64,000 bases of DNA from Deltaproteobacteria bacterium (lineage in GTDB: Bacteria; Desulfobacterota; Syntrophia; Syntrophales; UBA8958), in contig JAKPCH010000095.1 in assembly GCA_029553375.1 (NCBI GenBank), forward strand, positions 49,491-113,490. Direction: 5' to 3'. Both the position numbers and the translations under genes were made by a program. This document shows positions 1 through 9,669 of this stretch, one piece after another. The notes under the pieces were generated by a model. It ran no database searches. It had not been told where the DNA came from and saw nothing but the letters and a program-made list of their open reading frames with translations. The stretch's first letter is position 1. Every line of letters begins with the position of its first letter.

Positions 1-80
1 CTTGATGTATCTTTATGGGAGCTTGAATTTCAAACCGTTCTTCACTATAGAGTCAAGGGAAAAAATGTCGTAGATAACGG

Positions 81-725
81 ATGAAAAAAATAGATCTTTT
101 TCTCTTCGATCTCGACGGCACCCTCGCCGACACGGGACGGGACATCGCCGCCGCCGTCAACTACGCCCTTGGGGCCCTCAATCTCAGGCCCCTGGCCCCG
201 GAGCGGATTCTCACCTACGTGGGCGACGGCGTGGGAGAGCTCATCAGGCGCTGTCTCGGGCCGGAAAACGAGGGCATCTTCGACGAGGTCCTCTTCGTCT
301 TCAAGGAATACTACGACCGGCACCTCCTCGACACGACGGTCCTTTACCCGGGGGTGAGGGAGAGCCTGGCTGCCTTCCGAAACAAGAGGAAGGCCGTCTT
401 GAGCAACAAGGGACACCATTTCGTCCTCAAGGTCCTGGCGGGTCTCGGCATCCGGGACTTTTTCGACGCCGTCATCGGGGGGGACGTCTTCCCCTACAAG
501 AAACCCGATCCCCGCGTCGTCCTTCCCCTCCTTGACCGTTGGGGAGCACCCCCCGACAGGACCGTCATGGTCGGCGACGGCCGCAATGACATCCTCCTCG
601 CCAAAGAGACGGGGATACTCTCCTGCGCCTTCCTCAACGGTCTGACGAGGCGGGAGGACCTGCTGGCCCTGGGTCCCGATTACACCTGCGAGGACATGGG
701 GGAGCTGACGAGGATCTTCTGTTGA
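81..725 (+). CDS. gph: HAD-family phosphatase, phosphoglycolate phosphatase-like
   Basis: This 214-residue HAD hydrolase probably removes phosphate from a small metabolite; in this family 2-phosphoglycolate is the classic substrate. Motif I is FDLDGT, with nucleophile Asp10 and acid/base Asp12. An alpha-helical cap follows (about residues 17-85), then the motif III lysine in YKKPDP and motif IV GDGRND, which binds Mg2+. Length and motif spacing fit Gph/PpaX-type enzymes. The ATG start gives an immediate HAD motif I; the upstream Shine-Dalgarno is weak. The stop overlaps the tilS TTG start by four bases, so the two are probably co-translated. The family is sure; the exact substrate is inferred. 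Confidence 0.85.
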   Translation: MKKIDLFLFDLDGTLADTGRDIAAAVNYALGALNLRPLAPERILTYVGDGVGELIRRCLGPENEGIFDEVLFVFKEYYDRHLLDTTVLYPGVRESLAAFRNKRKAVLSNKGHHFVLKVLAGLGIRDFFDAVIGGDVFPYKKPDPRVVLPLLDRWGAPPDRTVMVGDGRNDILLAKETGILSCAFLNGLTRREDLLALGPDYTCEDMGELTRIFC

Positions 726-2146
726 AGAGGCGTCTGTGCAGGGGCGGCCCCCTGGTCGCGCGCGTGGCGAGGACTATAGAGGAGAACGCCATGCTCGGGC
801 GGGGGGACCGGGTCGTCGCGGCCGTCTCGGGGGGGGCCGACTCCGTGGCCCTCCTCATGATCCTGACGGACCTCGCCCCCTTTTGGGATTGGGAGATCGT
901 CGTCGCCCACCTCAACCACAGCCTCCGTCCTGAGGCGGAAAGGGAAGAGGCCTTCGTCCGTGATCTGGCCGCCTCCCTCGGTTACCCCTGGGAGGTGAGG
1001 CGGGTCGCGACGGCGGAGCACGCCCGCCGGGAGCGGATCGGCCTGGAGGCGGCGGGCCGGGAACTGCGCCGCTTGTTCCTGGAGGAGACGGCCCGGAAGG
1101 TCGGGGCGCGCCGGATCGCCCTCGGTCACCATCGGGGCGACCGGGCGGAGACGGTCCTGATGCATATCCTCAAGGGCACCGGCGTCTCGGGCCTGGCGGC
1201 CATGGCGCCCGTCCACGGGGACCTCTATATCCGCCCCCTTCTGGACTGCACCCGTGACGAGATCCTCGCCTACCTCGATACCCGGGGGATCGCCTACGTG
1301 ACGGATCCCTCCAACGCCTCAAGAGTCTTCCTCCGCAACCGCATTCGCCACGACCTCCTCCCCCTCCTTCGGGAGGGTTTCAACCCCCGCGTGGAGGAGT
1401 CCCTCGCCCGGCTCGCCGCCGTCGCCGGCCGGGAGGACGATTACCTCGCCGCCGTCGCCTCCTCCGTCCTGGCGGAGGCGTCGTTACCGGCGGAGCCCCC
1501 GGTGGTGCGTCTTTCTTTGACGGTCCTGAGGGGCTGCCACGGGGCCGTCCTCCACCGTGTCCTCAGGGAGGTCCTGCGGCGCTTCACACCCCGGGGACAG
1601 GGGGTCCTCTTTCGCCATGTCGAGGCGGCGGCGGCCCTCGTCGGCGCCGCCAAACCGTGCGGGACTCTCAAGATGCCCTTCGGGGTGACGGTTGAAATCA
1701 GGGGGGAGGTCGTCGTCATCGGTCCCTCGTCCCTGGCACCGGACGAGGGGCGAGGGGAGGCGGACTATGCCTATCCTTTGACGATCCCCGGGGAGGTCCA
1801 GGTCCCCCAGGCGGCCCTGAAGGTCCGTCTCACCCTGGAGGAAAGGGAGGGCGGCGAGGAGGCCGAGGCGGACGCGGCGGGTCGTTTCATGGATCTCGAC
1901 GCCCTCGTCCCGCCTCTCGTTGTCAGGAACCGGAGGCCGGGCGACCGTTTCCGTCCCCTGGGGGCCGGGGGTTCGAAAAAACTCCACGACTTTTTCATCG
2001 ACCTCAAGGTGCCCCGGGGGGAAAGGTCGGTCTTGCCCCTGATCGCTGACCGCGGGGGGATCGTCTGGGTGGGGGGGCTGCGGATCGACGAGCGGGTGCG
2101 GCTGACGGCGGCGACACGGAGGGTTGTGAGGGCAGAAATCGTTTGA
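722..2146 (+). CDS. tilS: tRNA(Ile)-lysidine synthetase
   Basis: TilS converts cytidine-34 of the CAU-anticodon tRNA-Ile to lysidine with ATP and lysine, so that it reads AUA. The PP-loop signature SGGADS lies near residue 36, followed by the family motif ALGHHRGD and the NRIRHDLLP segment. The C-terminal region [11 protein letters not shown]...KKLHDFF is the TilS_C domain. At 474 residues it is full length. The TTG start overlaps the gph stop (TTGA) and places the PP-loop at the usual distance from the N terminus; a later ATG at codon 24 would leave too short an N terminus. It sits directly before ftsH, an order common in many bacteria. Confidence 0.95.
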   Translation: MKRRLCRGGPLVARVARTIEENAMLGRGDRVVAAVSGGADSVALLMILTDLAPFWDWEIVVAHLNHSLRPEAEREEAFVRDLAASLGYPWEVRRVATAEHARRERIGLEAAGRELRRLFLEETARKVGARRIALGHHRGDRAETVLMHILKGTGVSGLAAMAPVHGDLYIRPLLDCTRDEILAYLDTRGIAYVTDPSNASRVFLRNRIRHDLLPLLREGFNPRVEESLARLAAVAGREDDYLAAVASSVLAEASLPAEPPVVRLSLTVLRGCHGAVLHRVLREVLRRFTPRGQGVLFRHVEAAAALVGAAKPCGTLKMPFGVTVEIRGEVVVIGPSSLAPDEGRGEADYAYPLTIPGEVQVPQAALKVRLTLEEREGGEEAEADAAGRFMDLDALVPPLVVRNRRPGDRFRPLGAGGSKKLHDFFIDLKVPRGERSVLPLIADRGGIVWVGGLRIDERVRLTAATRRVVRAEIV

Positions 2147-2204
2147 ATTCACGGCGACGTTATTGTAAAAACGCCCGCAGGAAAGGAAGGAGCATTACAA
2201 TACC

Positions 2205-4025
2205 TTGAATCCCCTCCAGAAAAACATCGCCCTGTGGCTCGTGATCAGTCTGGTGTTCGTCATGGTCTACCACCTGTTCACCCAGCCCAAGACAACCCAG
2301 GAGAGCATCGTCTACAGCGATTTTCTCGGGTACGTGCAACGCGGCCAGGTGCGGGAGGTGACCATCCAGGGCGACAACATCACCGGTAAATTCACCGACG
2401 GTAAGGGCTTCAAGACCTTCATGCCCAAAGACGCCGATCTGGTGCCCACCCTCGTGAAGAACAACGTCCGCGTCGCCGCCAAGCCCGTCGAGGAATCCCC
2501 CTGGTACATGACGATCCTCATCTCCTGGTTCCCCATGCTCCTCCTCATCGCTGTGTGGATCTTCTTCATGCGCCAGATGCAGAGCGGCGGCGGCAAGGCC
2601 ATGGCCTTCGGAAAGAGCCGGGCCCGCCTCCTGACGGACAAGACCAAGAGGGTCACCTTCGCCGACGTGGCGGGCATCGACGAGGCGAAGGCGGAACTGG
2701 AAGAGGTGATCGAGTTCCTGAGGGACCCCAAGAAATTTACCCGCCTGGGCGGGCGGATCCCCAAGGGCCTCCTCCTCGTCGGCCCCCCGGGCACGGGCAA
2801 GACCCTCCTGGCGAGGGCCATCGCCGGGGAGGCGAACGTGCCCTTTCTCACCATCAGCGGCTCCGATTTCGTCGAGATGTTCGTCGGCGTGGGGGCCTCC
2901 CGCGTGCGGGACCTCTTCAACCAGGGCAAGAAGAACGCCCCCTGCATCATCTTCATCGATGAGATCGACGCCGTGGGCCGTCACCGGGGGGCCGGTTTGG
3001 GGGGCGGCCATGACGAGCGTGAGCAGACCCTCAACCAGCTCCTCGTGGAGATGGACGGTTTCGAGTCCAACGAGGGTGTCATCCTCGTCTCGGCTACGAA
3101 CCGCCCCGACGTCCTCGACCCGGCCCTCCTGAGGCCCGGCCGCTTCGATCGGCAGGTCGTGGTCCCCCTCCCCGACGTCAAGGGGCGGGAGAAGATCCTC
3201 GAGGTCCACGCCAAGAAGCTTCCCCTGGCCGAGGATGTGGATTTCCAGCTCATCGCCCGGGGGACCCCCGGTTTCTCCGGGGCGGACATCGAGAACCTCG
3301 TCAACGAGGCGGCCCTCTACGCCGCCCGGAACAACAAGGAAAAGGTCTCCCTGAGCGACTTCGAGTATGCCAAGGACAAGGTCCTCATGGGGGCGGAGCG
3401 GAAGAGCATGGTCATCAGCGAGGAGGAGAAGCGCCACACGGCCTACCACGAGGCGGGTCACGTCCTGGTGGCCCGCATGCTCCCCGGGACGGACCCGATC
3501 CACAAAGTGACCATTATCCCCCGGGGCCGGGCCCTCGGCCTGACGCAGCAGCTACCCATCGACGAGAAGCACACCTACCCCCGGGGCTACCTCCTCAACA
3601 GCATCGCCATCCTCCTCGGGGGGCGGGCGGCGGAGGAACTGATCCTCAACGACTTCACCACCGGTGCGGGAAACGACATCGAGCGGGCCACGAACCTGGC
3701 CCGGAAGATGGTCTGCGAATGGGGGATGAGCGAGGAGATGGGCCCCCTGAGCTACGGCAAGAAGGAGGAACAGATCTTCCTCGGCCGGGAATTCGCCGTC
3801 CACAAGGATTACAGTGAGGACACGGCCCGGAAGATCGACCGGGAGGTGGCGAGGATCGTCAACGAGGGCTACGATAAGGCCCGCCGCATCATTCAGGAAA
3901 ACCTGAACCGTCTCCACCGCCTGGCCGCGGGACTCCTGGAGAAGGAGGTCCTCAACGCCGCCGAGATCGACGAGATCCTGGGTATTGCCGAGGATCGAAC
4001 GGAAAGGGACGTGGGGACCGCTTGA
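2205..4025 (+). CDS. ftsH: ATP-dependent zinc metalloprotease FtsH
   Basis: FtsH is a membrane-anchored AAA+ protease that degrades misassembled membrane proteins and some cytosolic regulators. Two N-terminal membrane segments (about residues 8-26 and 101-122) bracket a short periplasmic domain. The AAA module has Walker A GPPGTGKT at 193-200, Walker B IIFIDEID at about 248-255 and the second region of homology near 298-316. The zinc motif HEAGH is at 415-419. At 606 residues it is of usual length. The TTG start is chosen because a strong GGAAGGAG box lies 12 bases upstream and the following residues match FtsH N termini. Confidence 0.97.
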   Translation: MNPLQKNIALWLVISLVFVMVYHLFTQPKTTQESIVYSDFLGYVQRGQVREVTIQGDNITGKFTDGKGFKTFMPKDADLVPTLVKNNVRVAAKPVEESPWYMTILISWFPMLLLIAVWIFFMRQMQSGGGKAMAFGKSRARLLTDKTKRVTFADVAGIDEAKAELEEVIEFLRDPKKFTRLGGRIPKGLLLVGPPGTGKTLLARAIAGEANVPFLTISGSDFVEMFVGVGASRVRDLFNQGKKNAPCIIFIDEIDAVGRHRGAGLGGGHDEREQTLNQLLVEMDGFESNEGVILVSATNRPDVLDPALLRPGRFDRQVVVPLPDVKGREKILEVHAKKLPLAEDVDFQLIARGTPGFSGADIENLVNEAALYAARNNKEKVSLSDFEYAKDKVLMGAERKSMVISEEEKRHTAYHEAGHVLVARMLPGTDPIHKVTIIPRGRALGLTQQLPIDEKHTYPRGYLLNSIAILLGGRAAEELILNDFTTGAGNDIERATNLARKMVCEWGMSEEMGPLSYGKKEEQIFLGREFAVHKDYSEDTARKIDREVARIVNEGYDKARRIIQENLNRLHRLAAGLLEKEVLNAAEIDEILGIAEDRTERDVGTA

Positions 4026-5239
4026 GGGCCATGAACCGCCGCGTCCGCTTCCTCGCCCTGGAAGACGAGCACGAGTGCCGTGTCCACCTCGAGCGGATCG
4101 GTGTCGATCCCTACGGCGTCCGGGCCATGCTCCCCAAGACGCGACACCTCAAGATCCTCGTCGAGGGGGTGCCCTGCAAGGTCGCCAACATCCTCAAACA
4201 GGAGATGCTGTCCCTGGGCGGGGACGCCGCCGTGGCGAGACAGTCCGTTTCCTGTTCCATACCCGAGACGGACTGTCTCCTCATGGGGACCAGGAAACAA
4301 CTCGACCGCCTCTTGGGCAAGCTCAGGTCCCAGCCCTTCGGGATGGAGGAGTTGGGCCGGGCGATCGAGGACCTCATAAGAAACGTGGAGGCCCCCCTGG
4401 CGGAACTCGTCACCGCCCGGCGCCGCCTCGTCGTCGGGGACCGGACCCTGGTGATGGGGATCCTGAACGTGACGCCCGATTCCTTCTCCGACGGCGGCCG
4501 CTATTACACCCCGGCGGAGGCGGTGGCGAGGGGCCTGGAGATGGCGGCGGAGGGCGCGGACCTCATCGATGTCGGGGGTGAGTCGTCGCGGCCCGGGGCC
4601 GACCCCGTCCCCGAGGATGAGGAACTGAGGCGGATCATCCCCGTGGTGGAGGGCCTCGCGGCGGGGACGGACGTCCCCCTCTCCATCGACACGACGAAGG
4701 CCGCCGTGGCCCGGGCCGCCCTCGCCGCCGGCGCGGAGATCATCAACGACATCAGCGCCATGACCTTCGACCGGGACATGGCGAAGGTCGCCGCCGAGAC
4801 GGGCGCGGGCGTCATCCTCATGCACATGCGGGGCCGGCCCAAGGACATGCAGGCAGGCGATCTCGCCTATGAAGACCTCCTGGGTGAGATCATCGGTTTT
4901 CTCCGGGAGAGGATCGCCGCGGCCGGGGAGGCGGGGATACCGGAGGAGGCCCTCGCCGTAGACCCGGGGATCGGTTTCGGCAAGACGGCGGGACAAAATC
5001 TCACGATCCTGAAGAGGCTGAGCGAGTTCCGCTCCCTCGGGAGGCCCGTCGTGGTCGGTGTCTCGAGGAAGTCCTTCCTCGGCGCCGTAACGGGCGAGAC
5101 GGAACCGGCCGAACGCCGGGAGGAGACCTCGGCCGCCGTTGCCCTCGCCGCCGCTCTCTGCCCCTGCATCGTGAGGGTCCATGACGTGGCGGCGGGGAGG
5201 AAGGCCGCCGCCGTCGGCGATGCCGTGAGGAAGGCTTGA
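4022..5239 (+). CDS. folP: Dihydropteroate synthase with N-terminal extension
   Basis: This enzyme condenses p-aminobenzoate with hydroxymethyl-dihydropterin pyrophosphate in folate synthesis. The TIM-barrel DHPS domain covers about residues 138-405. It shows [25 protein letters not shown], the SIDTTK segment, [18 protein letters not shown] and a final RVHDVA. An N-terminal region of roughly 130 residues is absent from short DHPSs such as the E. coli protein; similar extensions occur in other deltaproteobacterial and some archaeal homologues, and its role is unknown to me. The TTG start overlaps the ftsH stop by four bases; an ATG nine bases later is the alternative. acpS starts immediately after the stop. 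Confidence 0.94.
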   Translation: MRAMNRRVRFLALEDEHECRVHLERIGVDPYGVRAMLPKTRHLKILVEGVPCKVANILKQEMLSLGGDAAVARQSVSCSIPETDCLLMGTRKQLDRLLGKLRSQPFGMEELGRAIEDLIRNVEAPLAELVTARRRLVVGDRTLVMGILNVTPDSFSDGGRYYTPAEAVARGLEMAAEGADLIDVGGESSRPGADPVPEDEELRRIIPVVEGLAAGTDVPLSIDTTKAAVARAALAAGAEIINDISAMTFDRDMAKVAAETGAGVILMHMRGRPKDMQAGDLAYEDLLGEIIGFLRERIAAAGEAGIPEEALAVDPGIGFGKTAGQNLTILKRLSEFRSLGRPVVVGVSRKSFLGAVTGETEPAERREETSAAVALAAALCPCIVRVHDVAAGRKAAAVGDAVRKA

Positions 5240-5629
5240 ATGATCCTGGGCGTGGGTATTGACATCGTCGATATCGAGCGGATGGAGAGGATCCTGGCGC
5301 GCCGGGGCGAAAGGTTCGTGAGGCGGGTCTTCACGCCGTCGGAGGAGAGGTACTGTTCAGCCGCCCGCCGCCCGGCCTTGCACTTTGCCGCCCGTTTCGC
5401 CGCCAAGGAGTCCCTCCTCAAGTCCCTCGGCCGGGGCCTGGGGGCAGGGGGGTTCAGGGAGATCGAGGTGGTCAGGGAGAAGGGGGGGCGGCCGGCGATC
5501 CGGCTCTCCGGGAAGATCAGAGACGTCGCCGTCGCGGCGGGCGTCGAGGTCTTCCACCTGAGTCTCTCCCACACGGACACCTCCGCCGTGGCCATGGTGA
5601 TCGCCGAAGGGGGCGGGGGGGAGTCGTGA
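5240..5629 (+). CDS. acpS: Holo-[acyl-carrier-protein] synthase
   Basis: AcpS transfers 4'-phosphopantetheine from CoA to a serine of acyl carrier protein. The start MILGVGIDIVDI carries metal-binding Asp8, and RFAAKESLLK carries Glu57, the two invariant acidic residues. The 129-residue length is typical of group I AcpS. The ATG follows the folP stop with no gap, and the stop overlaps tsaE by four bases. Many related genomes have pdxJ upstream and the NAD(P)HX repair gene downstream of acpS; neither is present here. Confidence 0.95.
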   Translation: MILGVGIDIVDIERMERILARRGERFVRRVFTPSEERYCSAARRPALHFAARFAAKESLLKSLGRGLGAGGFREIEVVREKGGRPAIRLSGKIRDVAVAAGVEVFHLSLSHTDTSAVAMVIAEGGGGES

Positions 5630-6099
5630 GGAGGGTCTTCCGTACCGACGGCCCCGCCGCCACGGTGGAGCTGGGGAGGAAAATCGGTGCGAGACTGACG
5701 GCGGGGGACGTCGTGGCCCTCATCGGCGACCTGGGGACGGGCAAGACGTGCCTCACCGAGGGCATCGCCCGGGGTTTGGGGGTGCCGGAGTCCTTTCCCG
5801 TCACCAGCCCGACCTTCACCCTCGTCAACGAGTACCCGGGGCGGTTGACCCTCTATCACCTGGACCTCTACCGCCTCGGGGGCGTCGCCGACCTGGAGGA
5901 GATGGACTACGAGGAATACATATACGGGGAAGGGGTGGCCGTCATCGAGTGGGCGGAGAAGATCCTGGCGGTCCTGCCGCGGGACACGGTGTTTATCCTC
6001 TTGGAATACATAGACGAGAGCATACGCGATCTGACCTTTCAGGGTTCCGGGGAACGGGCGAGAAAGGTCATATCGGCCATCGGGAATGGAGGTTGTTGA
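5626..6099 (+). CDS. tsaE: tRNA threonylcarbamoyladenosine biosynthesis ATPase TsaE
   Basis: TsaE is the P-loop ATPase that works with TsaB and TsaD to make t6A at position 37 of ANN-decoding tRNAs. Walker A GDLGTGKT is at residues 34-41, followed by the family motifs [19 protein letters not shown] and VIEWAEK. The 157-residue length is normal. The GTG start overlaps the acpS stop (GTGA) and is preceded by a G-rich ribosome-binding site. Its partner tsaD lies in the same window near 35 kb, not in this operon. Confidence 0.94.
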   Translation: MRRVFRTDGPAATVELGRKIGARLTAGDVVALIGDLGTGKTCLTEGIARGLGVPESFPVTSPTFTLVNEYPGRLTLYHLDLYRLGGVADLEEMDYEEYIYGEGVAVIEWAEKILAVLPRDTVFILLEYIDESIRDLTFQGSGERARKVISAIGNGGC

Positions 6100-6103
6100 G
6101 TTT

Positions 6104-7327
6104 ATGGGTTTAGTGGTGCAGAAGTACGGCGGGACCTCCGTGGCCAATCTGGAGAAGATCAAGAACGTGGCCCGGAAGGTCATCAGGGCGAAGGAGGAAG
6201 GCAACGACGTGGTGGTCGTCCTCTCCGCCATGGCGGGGGAAACGGACCGCCTCATCGGCCTGGCCTTCCAGGCGGCGGAGGACCCGGACAGGCGCGAATA
6301 CGACGCCCTCATCTCCACGGGCGAGCAGGTGACGGTGTCCCTCCTCGCCATCGTGTTGAACGGTATGGGCTACCGGGCCCGGTCCTTTCTCGGCTACCAG
6401 GTGAAGGTCCACACGGACCAGGCCTACACGAAGGCCCGGATCCTGAAGGTGGACACGCGGGTCATAAGGGAGGAGCTGAAAAAGGGATCCATCGTGGTCG
6501 TCGCGGGTTTCCAGGGCGTGGACATGGAAAACAACATCACGACCCTCGGACGAGGGGGGTCGGATACGAGCGCCGTGGCCCTCGCGGCGGCCCTGCGGGC
6601 CGATGTCTGCGAGATCTACACGGATGTGGACGGCGTGTACACCACCGATCCCAACGTCTACGACAAGGCCAGGCGCCTGAAGAGGATAAGCTACGACGAG
6701 ATGCTCGAGATGGCCCGGGCGGGGGCCAAGGTCCTGCAGCCCCGGTCGGTGGAGATGGCGAAAAAATACGAGGTGCCGGTGTACGTCAAGTCGTCTTTTA
6801 CCGACGAGGGCGGAACGCTGGTGACGAAGGAGGATAAGGAGATGGAAAGAGAAGTGGTGTCGGGGGTGACCTACGACCGGGACCAGGCGAAGATCACCGT
6901 GGTCCACGTGCCCGACCGGCCGGGGATCGCCGCCCGTCTGTTCACCCCCCTGGCGGAGCACAATATCCCCGTGGACATGATCATCCAAAATGCCAGCATG
7001 GACAATTACACGGATCTGAGCTTCACCGTTTCCCGCAAGGACGTCAAGGAGGCCTACCGTTTGGCCCAGGAGGCGGCGAAGGACGTGGGGGCCACGTCCG
7101 TCGAGGTGGATGAGAACGTGGCCAAGATCTCCATCATCGGCGTCGGCATGATCAGTCACGCCGGTGTGGCCGCCAAGATGTTCACGACCCTCGCGAAGGA
7201 GGGGATCAACATCATGATGATCAGCACCTCGGAGATCAAGATCTCCTGCGTCGTCCAGGCGAAGTACACGGAACTGGCCGTGATGGTCCTCCATGACGCC
7301 TTCGAGCTGGACAAGAGAGAGGATTAG
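6104..7327 (+). CDS. lysC: Aspartate kinase
   Basis: Aspartokinase phosphorylates aspartate, the first step to lysine, threonine and methionine. The kinase domain begins with [10 protein letters not shown]. Two ACT domains follow ([19 protein letters not shown] and [19 protein letters not shown]), the usual place of lysine/threonine feedback. The track starts at 6086, but I choose ATG 6104: GGAGG at 6088-6092 sits 11 bases upstream and homologues start directly before VQKYGG. This gives 407 residues. It follows tsaE in the same order as in other Desulfobacterota. No lysine riboswitch is visible, as the gene is inside an operon. Confidence 0.95.
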   Translation: MGLVVQKYGGTSVANLEKIKNVARKVIRAKEEGNDVVVVLSAMAGETDRLIGLAFQAAEDPDRREYDALISTGEQVTVSLLAIVLNGMGYRARSFLGYQVKVHTDQAYTKARILKVDTRVIREELKKGSIVVVAGFQGVDMENNITTLGRGGSDTSAVALAAALRADVCEIYTDVDGVYTTDPNVYDKARRLKRISYDEMLEMARAGAKVLQPRSVEMAKKYEVPVYVKSSFTDEGGTLVTKEDKEMEREVVSGVTYDRDQAKITVVHVPDRPGIAARLFTPLAEHNIPVDMIIQNASMDNYTDLSFTVSRKDVKEAYRLAQEAAKDVGATSVEVDENVAKISIIGVGMISHAGVAAKMFTTLAKEGINIMMISTSEIKISCVVQAKYTELAVMVLHDAFELDKRED

Positions 7328-7358
7328 GAATTACCGCGACATATTGAGGAGGCAGGTT

Positions 7359-7958
7359 GTGGGTCTGGCCTGCCTTTCCCTCGTCGGGATCGCCGTCTCC
7401 CTCGTGGGGGCGGCGTTCTTTCTGGAGAAGCGAGCCCAGGTCGATATACCCCTCTGGACGGAAGGGGAAAAGGGGGTGATCGTGGAGGTGTCCGGTTTTC
7501 AGGACCGCGACGGTCTCTATCGGCTCCCCGAGGGTACGACGGTGTCTTCGTTCATAGCCGCCCTGAAGCCGAACGCGGCGGGGGAGGTCATCGTCCCCCC
7601 TTACCTGGGGGTCCTGCCCCTCCGGCCGGGCTGGTCCCTCCGGAGGGGAGAGGATGGGATGATCGGGCTCGGGGAGATGGGGGCCGCCAAGAAGATCGCC
7701 CTGGGTTTGCCCCTCGACGTCAACAACGCGACGAAGGAGGAATTGATGCTCATACCGGGTGTGAAGGAGGCCACGGCGGAAGCGATCGTCCGGTTCCGCC
7801 GCGACGCCGGGGGCCGGGTCCGGGACCTGGAGGAGCTCCTCGGGGTAAAGGGCATCAAGGAAAAGAGACTCGCCCACCTCAGGAAGTACCTGTACGCGGG
7901 CCCGGGAGTCCCCACCCGCCGGGCGGTCCTGGGGGATGATCGCTCTTACCGACGTTGA
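7359..7958 (+). CDS. Membrane-anchored helix-hairpin-helix protein (ComEA-like)
   Basis: A single membrane segment at the N terminus (GLACLSLVGIAVSLVG) is followed by about 90 residues without a recognised fold, then a paired helix-hairpin-helix region. Its core is PLDVNNATKEELMLIPGV with a second hairpin LLGVKGIKEKRL. This is the ComEA pattern, which binds double-stranded DNA in a sequence-independent way during uptake. I prefer GTG 7359, with GAGGAGG six bases upstream, over the track ATG at 7293, which overlaps lysC by 35 bases and has no Shine-Dalgarno. A role in DNA uptake is inference; other HhH proteins of this shape have unknown roles. Confidence 0.72.
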   Translation: MGLACLSLVGIAVSLVGAAFFLEKRAQVDIPLWTEGEKGVIVEVSGFQDRDGLYRLPEGTTVSSFIAALKPNAAGEVIVPPYLGVLPLRPGWSLRRGEDGMIGLGEMGAAKKIALGLPLDVNNATKEELMLIPGVKEATAEAIVRFRRDAGGRVRDLEELLGVKGIKEKRLAHLRKYLYAGPGVPTRRAVLGDDRSYRR

Positions 7959-7971
7959 CGGACCGGCGGGG

Positions 7972-8571
7972 TCAGTTGGCCAGACGGTAGGTCCTCAGGT
8001 AGCTCAGCACCCGGTTGACGTATTCCCGGGTCTCCCGGTAGGGAGGGATGCCGTTGTACCTGATGACGGCGTTTTCCCCGGCGTTGTAGGCCGCCAGGGC
8101 CAGGGGCAGATCACCCCGGAACAGCCTCAGGAGATAGCGGAGGTAACGGGTGCCGCCCTCGATGTTGTCCTCGGGGTGAAAGGAGTCGTCTACCTGGAGG
8201 GCCTGGGCGGTGGAAGGCATGAGCTGCATGAGGCCCCGGGCGCCCTTCGGCGAGACGGCGCGGTGGTTGAAGTTGGACTCCGCCTTGATGATCGCCTTGA
8301 TCAGGGCCGAGTCCACGTTATACTTCTGGGCCGCCTTGTTGATGAGGCCGTCGTATTTGGCCACGTCCGCGGGCCTCATTTGGAAGAGGACCCGCTTTTC
8401 CCGATAGACCAGGACGTAATTGACATTGGGGTCCGAGGGGACGTTGGTGAGGTGGATGACCCCCTTTTTGTCCACGTAACGGTAGATGTCCGCCCCCGCC
8501 GGCGGGGGGAGGAGGAGGGCGGCGAGGACCGTGATCAGGACCGCCGCGATGACCGCAGGAGATGCTCTCAT
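7972..8571 (-). CDS. Lytic transglycosylase (SLT domain) with DUF4124-like N terminus
   Basis: This secreted enzyme should cleave peptidoglycan glycan strands. A signal peptide covers about residues 1-27 (ending PAGA/D). A DUF4124-like strand region (DIYRYVDKKGVIHLTNVP) follows, then the SLT domain with catalytic Glu in IIKAESNF, the GARGLMQLMPSTA segment and ALAAYNAGENAV. At 199 residues it is compact, as in many deltaproteobacterial soluble transglycosylases. The ATG start gives a clean signal peptide, and a TTGAAA-17-TATGGA promoter lies upstream. Confidence 0.88.
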   Translation of the reverse strand: MRASPAVIAAVLITVLAALLLPPPAGADIYRYVDKKGVIHLTNVPSDPNVNYVLVYREKRVLFQMRPADVAKYDGLINKAAQKYNVDSALIKAIIKAESNFNHRAVSPKGARGLMQLMPSTAQALQVDDSFHPEDNIEGGTRYLRYLLRLFRGDLPLALAAYNAGENAVIRYNGIPPYRETREYVNRVLSYLRTYRLAN

Positions 8572-8598
8572 GGTGATCGTCGACCTTTTCCTAGGCCT

Positions 8599-8627
8599 TC
8601 CATAAGAGATGGGGCGGCGGATTTCAA
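8599..8627 (-). promoter_or_regulatory. Putative sigma-70 promoter for the lytic transglycosylase gene
   Basis: Reading the minus strand, TTGAAA (-35) is followed after exactly 17 bases by TATGGA (-10). This would start the transcript about 20 bases before the transglycosylase ATG. Confidence 0.4.
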
Positions 8628-8709
8628 GCCCTTTTTGATACCCTGAAGGCCTCGCAAGGGAAGGGGACGAGTCACTCCGCTCCGACGGGGATCGGGGCTG
8701 AGTTCGGTC

Positions 8710-8738
8710 TTGACAAGGCCTTTTTATGGTGATAGACG
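8710..8738 (+). promoter_or_regulatory. Putative sigma-70 promoter for tRNA-Pro
   Basis: A perfect TTGACA lies 17 bases before TAGACG, about 30 bases upstream of the tRNA-Pro 5' end. The -10 box is poor, but the same TTGACA-17 layout precedes other tRNA genes here. Confidence 0.45.
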
Positions 8739-8768
8739 GTCCCCATTGTTTTCCTGCCCATTATCGGT

Positions 8769-8845
<77 letters not shown>

Positions 8846-8855
8846 TGAAAATCGA

Positions 8856-8887
8856 GGGGTTACGGATCGTGGCCGTAGCCCCTTTTT
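8856..8887 (+). terminator. Rho-independent terminator after tRNA-Pro
   Basis: A 10-bp stem (GGGGTTACGG/CCGTAGCCCC, one G-U pair) is followed by TTTTT on the plus strand. It starts 11 bases after the tRNA CCA and overlaps the 3' end of the converging minus-strand gene. Confidence 0.8.
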
Positions 8888-9552
8888 CGTATTACCTCGC
8901 CGGGGCGACCGCGGCCGGGGAGATAGACGAAGGGTTGGGCCTCCAGGTCCTCGGCGAGGCACCGGATCAGCGGGTTGGGTGACGTCTCCGACACTCTGAG
9001 GGTCTCTCGGTATGCCTCCTCCAGGAGGGGCCGGATCTCCGTCCCGCCGGCCTCGTACGCCGCCCTGAGACGGTGGGCTTTGAAGAGGAGGAGGAAAGGG
9101 GCGAGGGAGGAGCCGGGGTTCCGCTTCAGCCACCCATCGGCGTGATTCGCCTCTCGAAGCGGCCCTTCCACGGCCCCCTCCCACTCGGCCGCGAGGGGCA
9201 GCTCCGCCACGAAGGCCGCCGCCTCGGCACGGACCTCCGGGCCGAGGATGGCGGCCATTTGTTCCACGAGACGGTTTTTCCTTGGCGGGACGGCCTCTTC
9301 GGCGGAGGCGGCGACCCGGGGTGTCGATGGGCCCGGCCCCGGGGCTACGGCGGCGAGATACATCCGCAGGCACTGAAGTCTCCATGGGGGATAGCGGGAA
9401 AGGTCCGACCCCGAAGGCGCCGGTGAGCCCATGAAGACGATCTCCGTGAGGGAGGGGGGTTGAGAGGGGTATCCTTCCCCCCCATGGCCGTGCCCCCCGT
9501 TCAAAAGAATTGCAAGAACAGCGGCGATAAGATAGCGATACAGAGGTGTCAT
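8860..9552 (-). CDS. Hypothetical secreted protein
   Basis: I do not recognise this 230-residue protein. It starts with a hydrophobic signal-like segment (YLIAAVLAILLNGG) followed by His/Gly-rich residues, a proline-rich linker, and a mostly alpha-helical C-terminal half containing AEEAVPPRKNRLVEQMA and FLLLFKAHRLRAAYE. GC-rich codon use matches the neighbours, which supports coding. No Shine-Dalgarno is visible before the ATG, so the start is uncertain. Its 3' end lies inside the tRNA-Pro terminator on the other strand. Confidence 0.6.
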   Translation of the reverse strand: MTPLYRYLIAAVLAILLNGGHGHGGEGYPSQPPSLTEIVFMGSPAPSGSDLSRYPPWRLQCLRMYLAAVAPGPGPSTPRVAASAEEAVPPRKNRLVEQMAAILGPEVRAEAAAFVAELPLAAEWEGAVEGPLREANHADGWLKRNPGSSLAPFLLLFKAHRLRAAYEAGGTEIRPLLEEAYRETLRVSETSPNPLIRCLAEDLEAQPFVYLPGRGRPGEVIRKRGYGHDP

Positions 9553-9669
9553 GGTTAAAAGGGGGCAGGGTGACCGTTTTTGTCCTGTAAATCATTCACG
9601 GAAACGATGTGTTGCAGGTCAATAATGGCCCCTGTTAAACGATGATGTCAAGGGCCAGGAGAAGGCGTC

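Noticed and set aside
2160-3503. Long minus-strand ORF of 447 codons opposite ftsH, and many others like it (for example 14932-17739 and 53242-55452)
   Set aside because: They lie opposite well-supported genes, read as low-complexity His/Gly/Asp/Leu-rich proteins, and are the expected antisense shadows of GC-rich coding DNA.
6086-6103. Possible riboswitch or leader peptide before lysC
   Set aside because: lysC follows tsaE with only a ribosome-binding site between, so there is no room for either.
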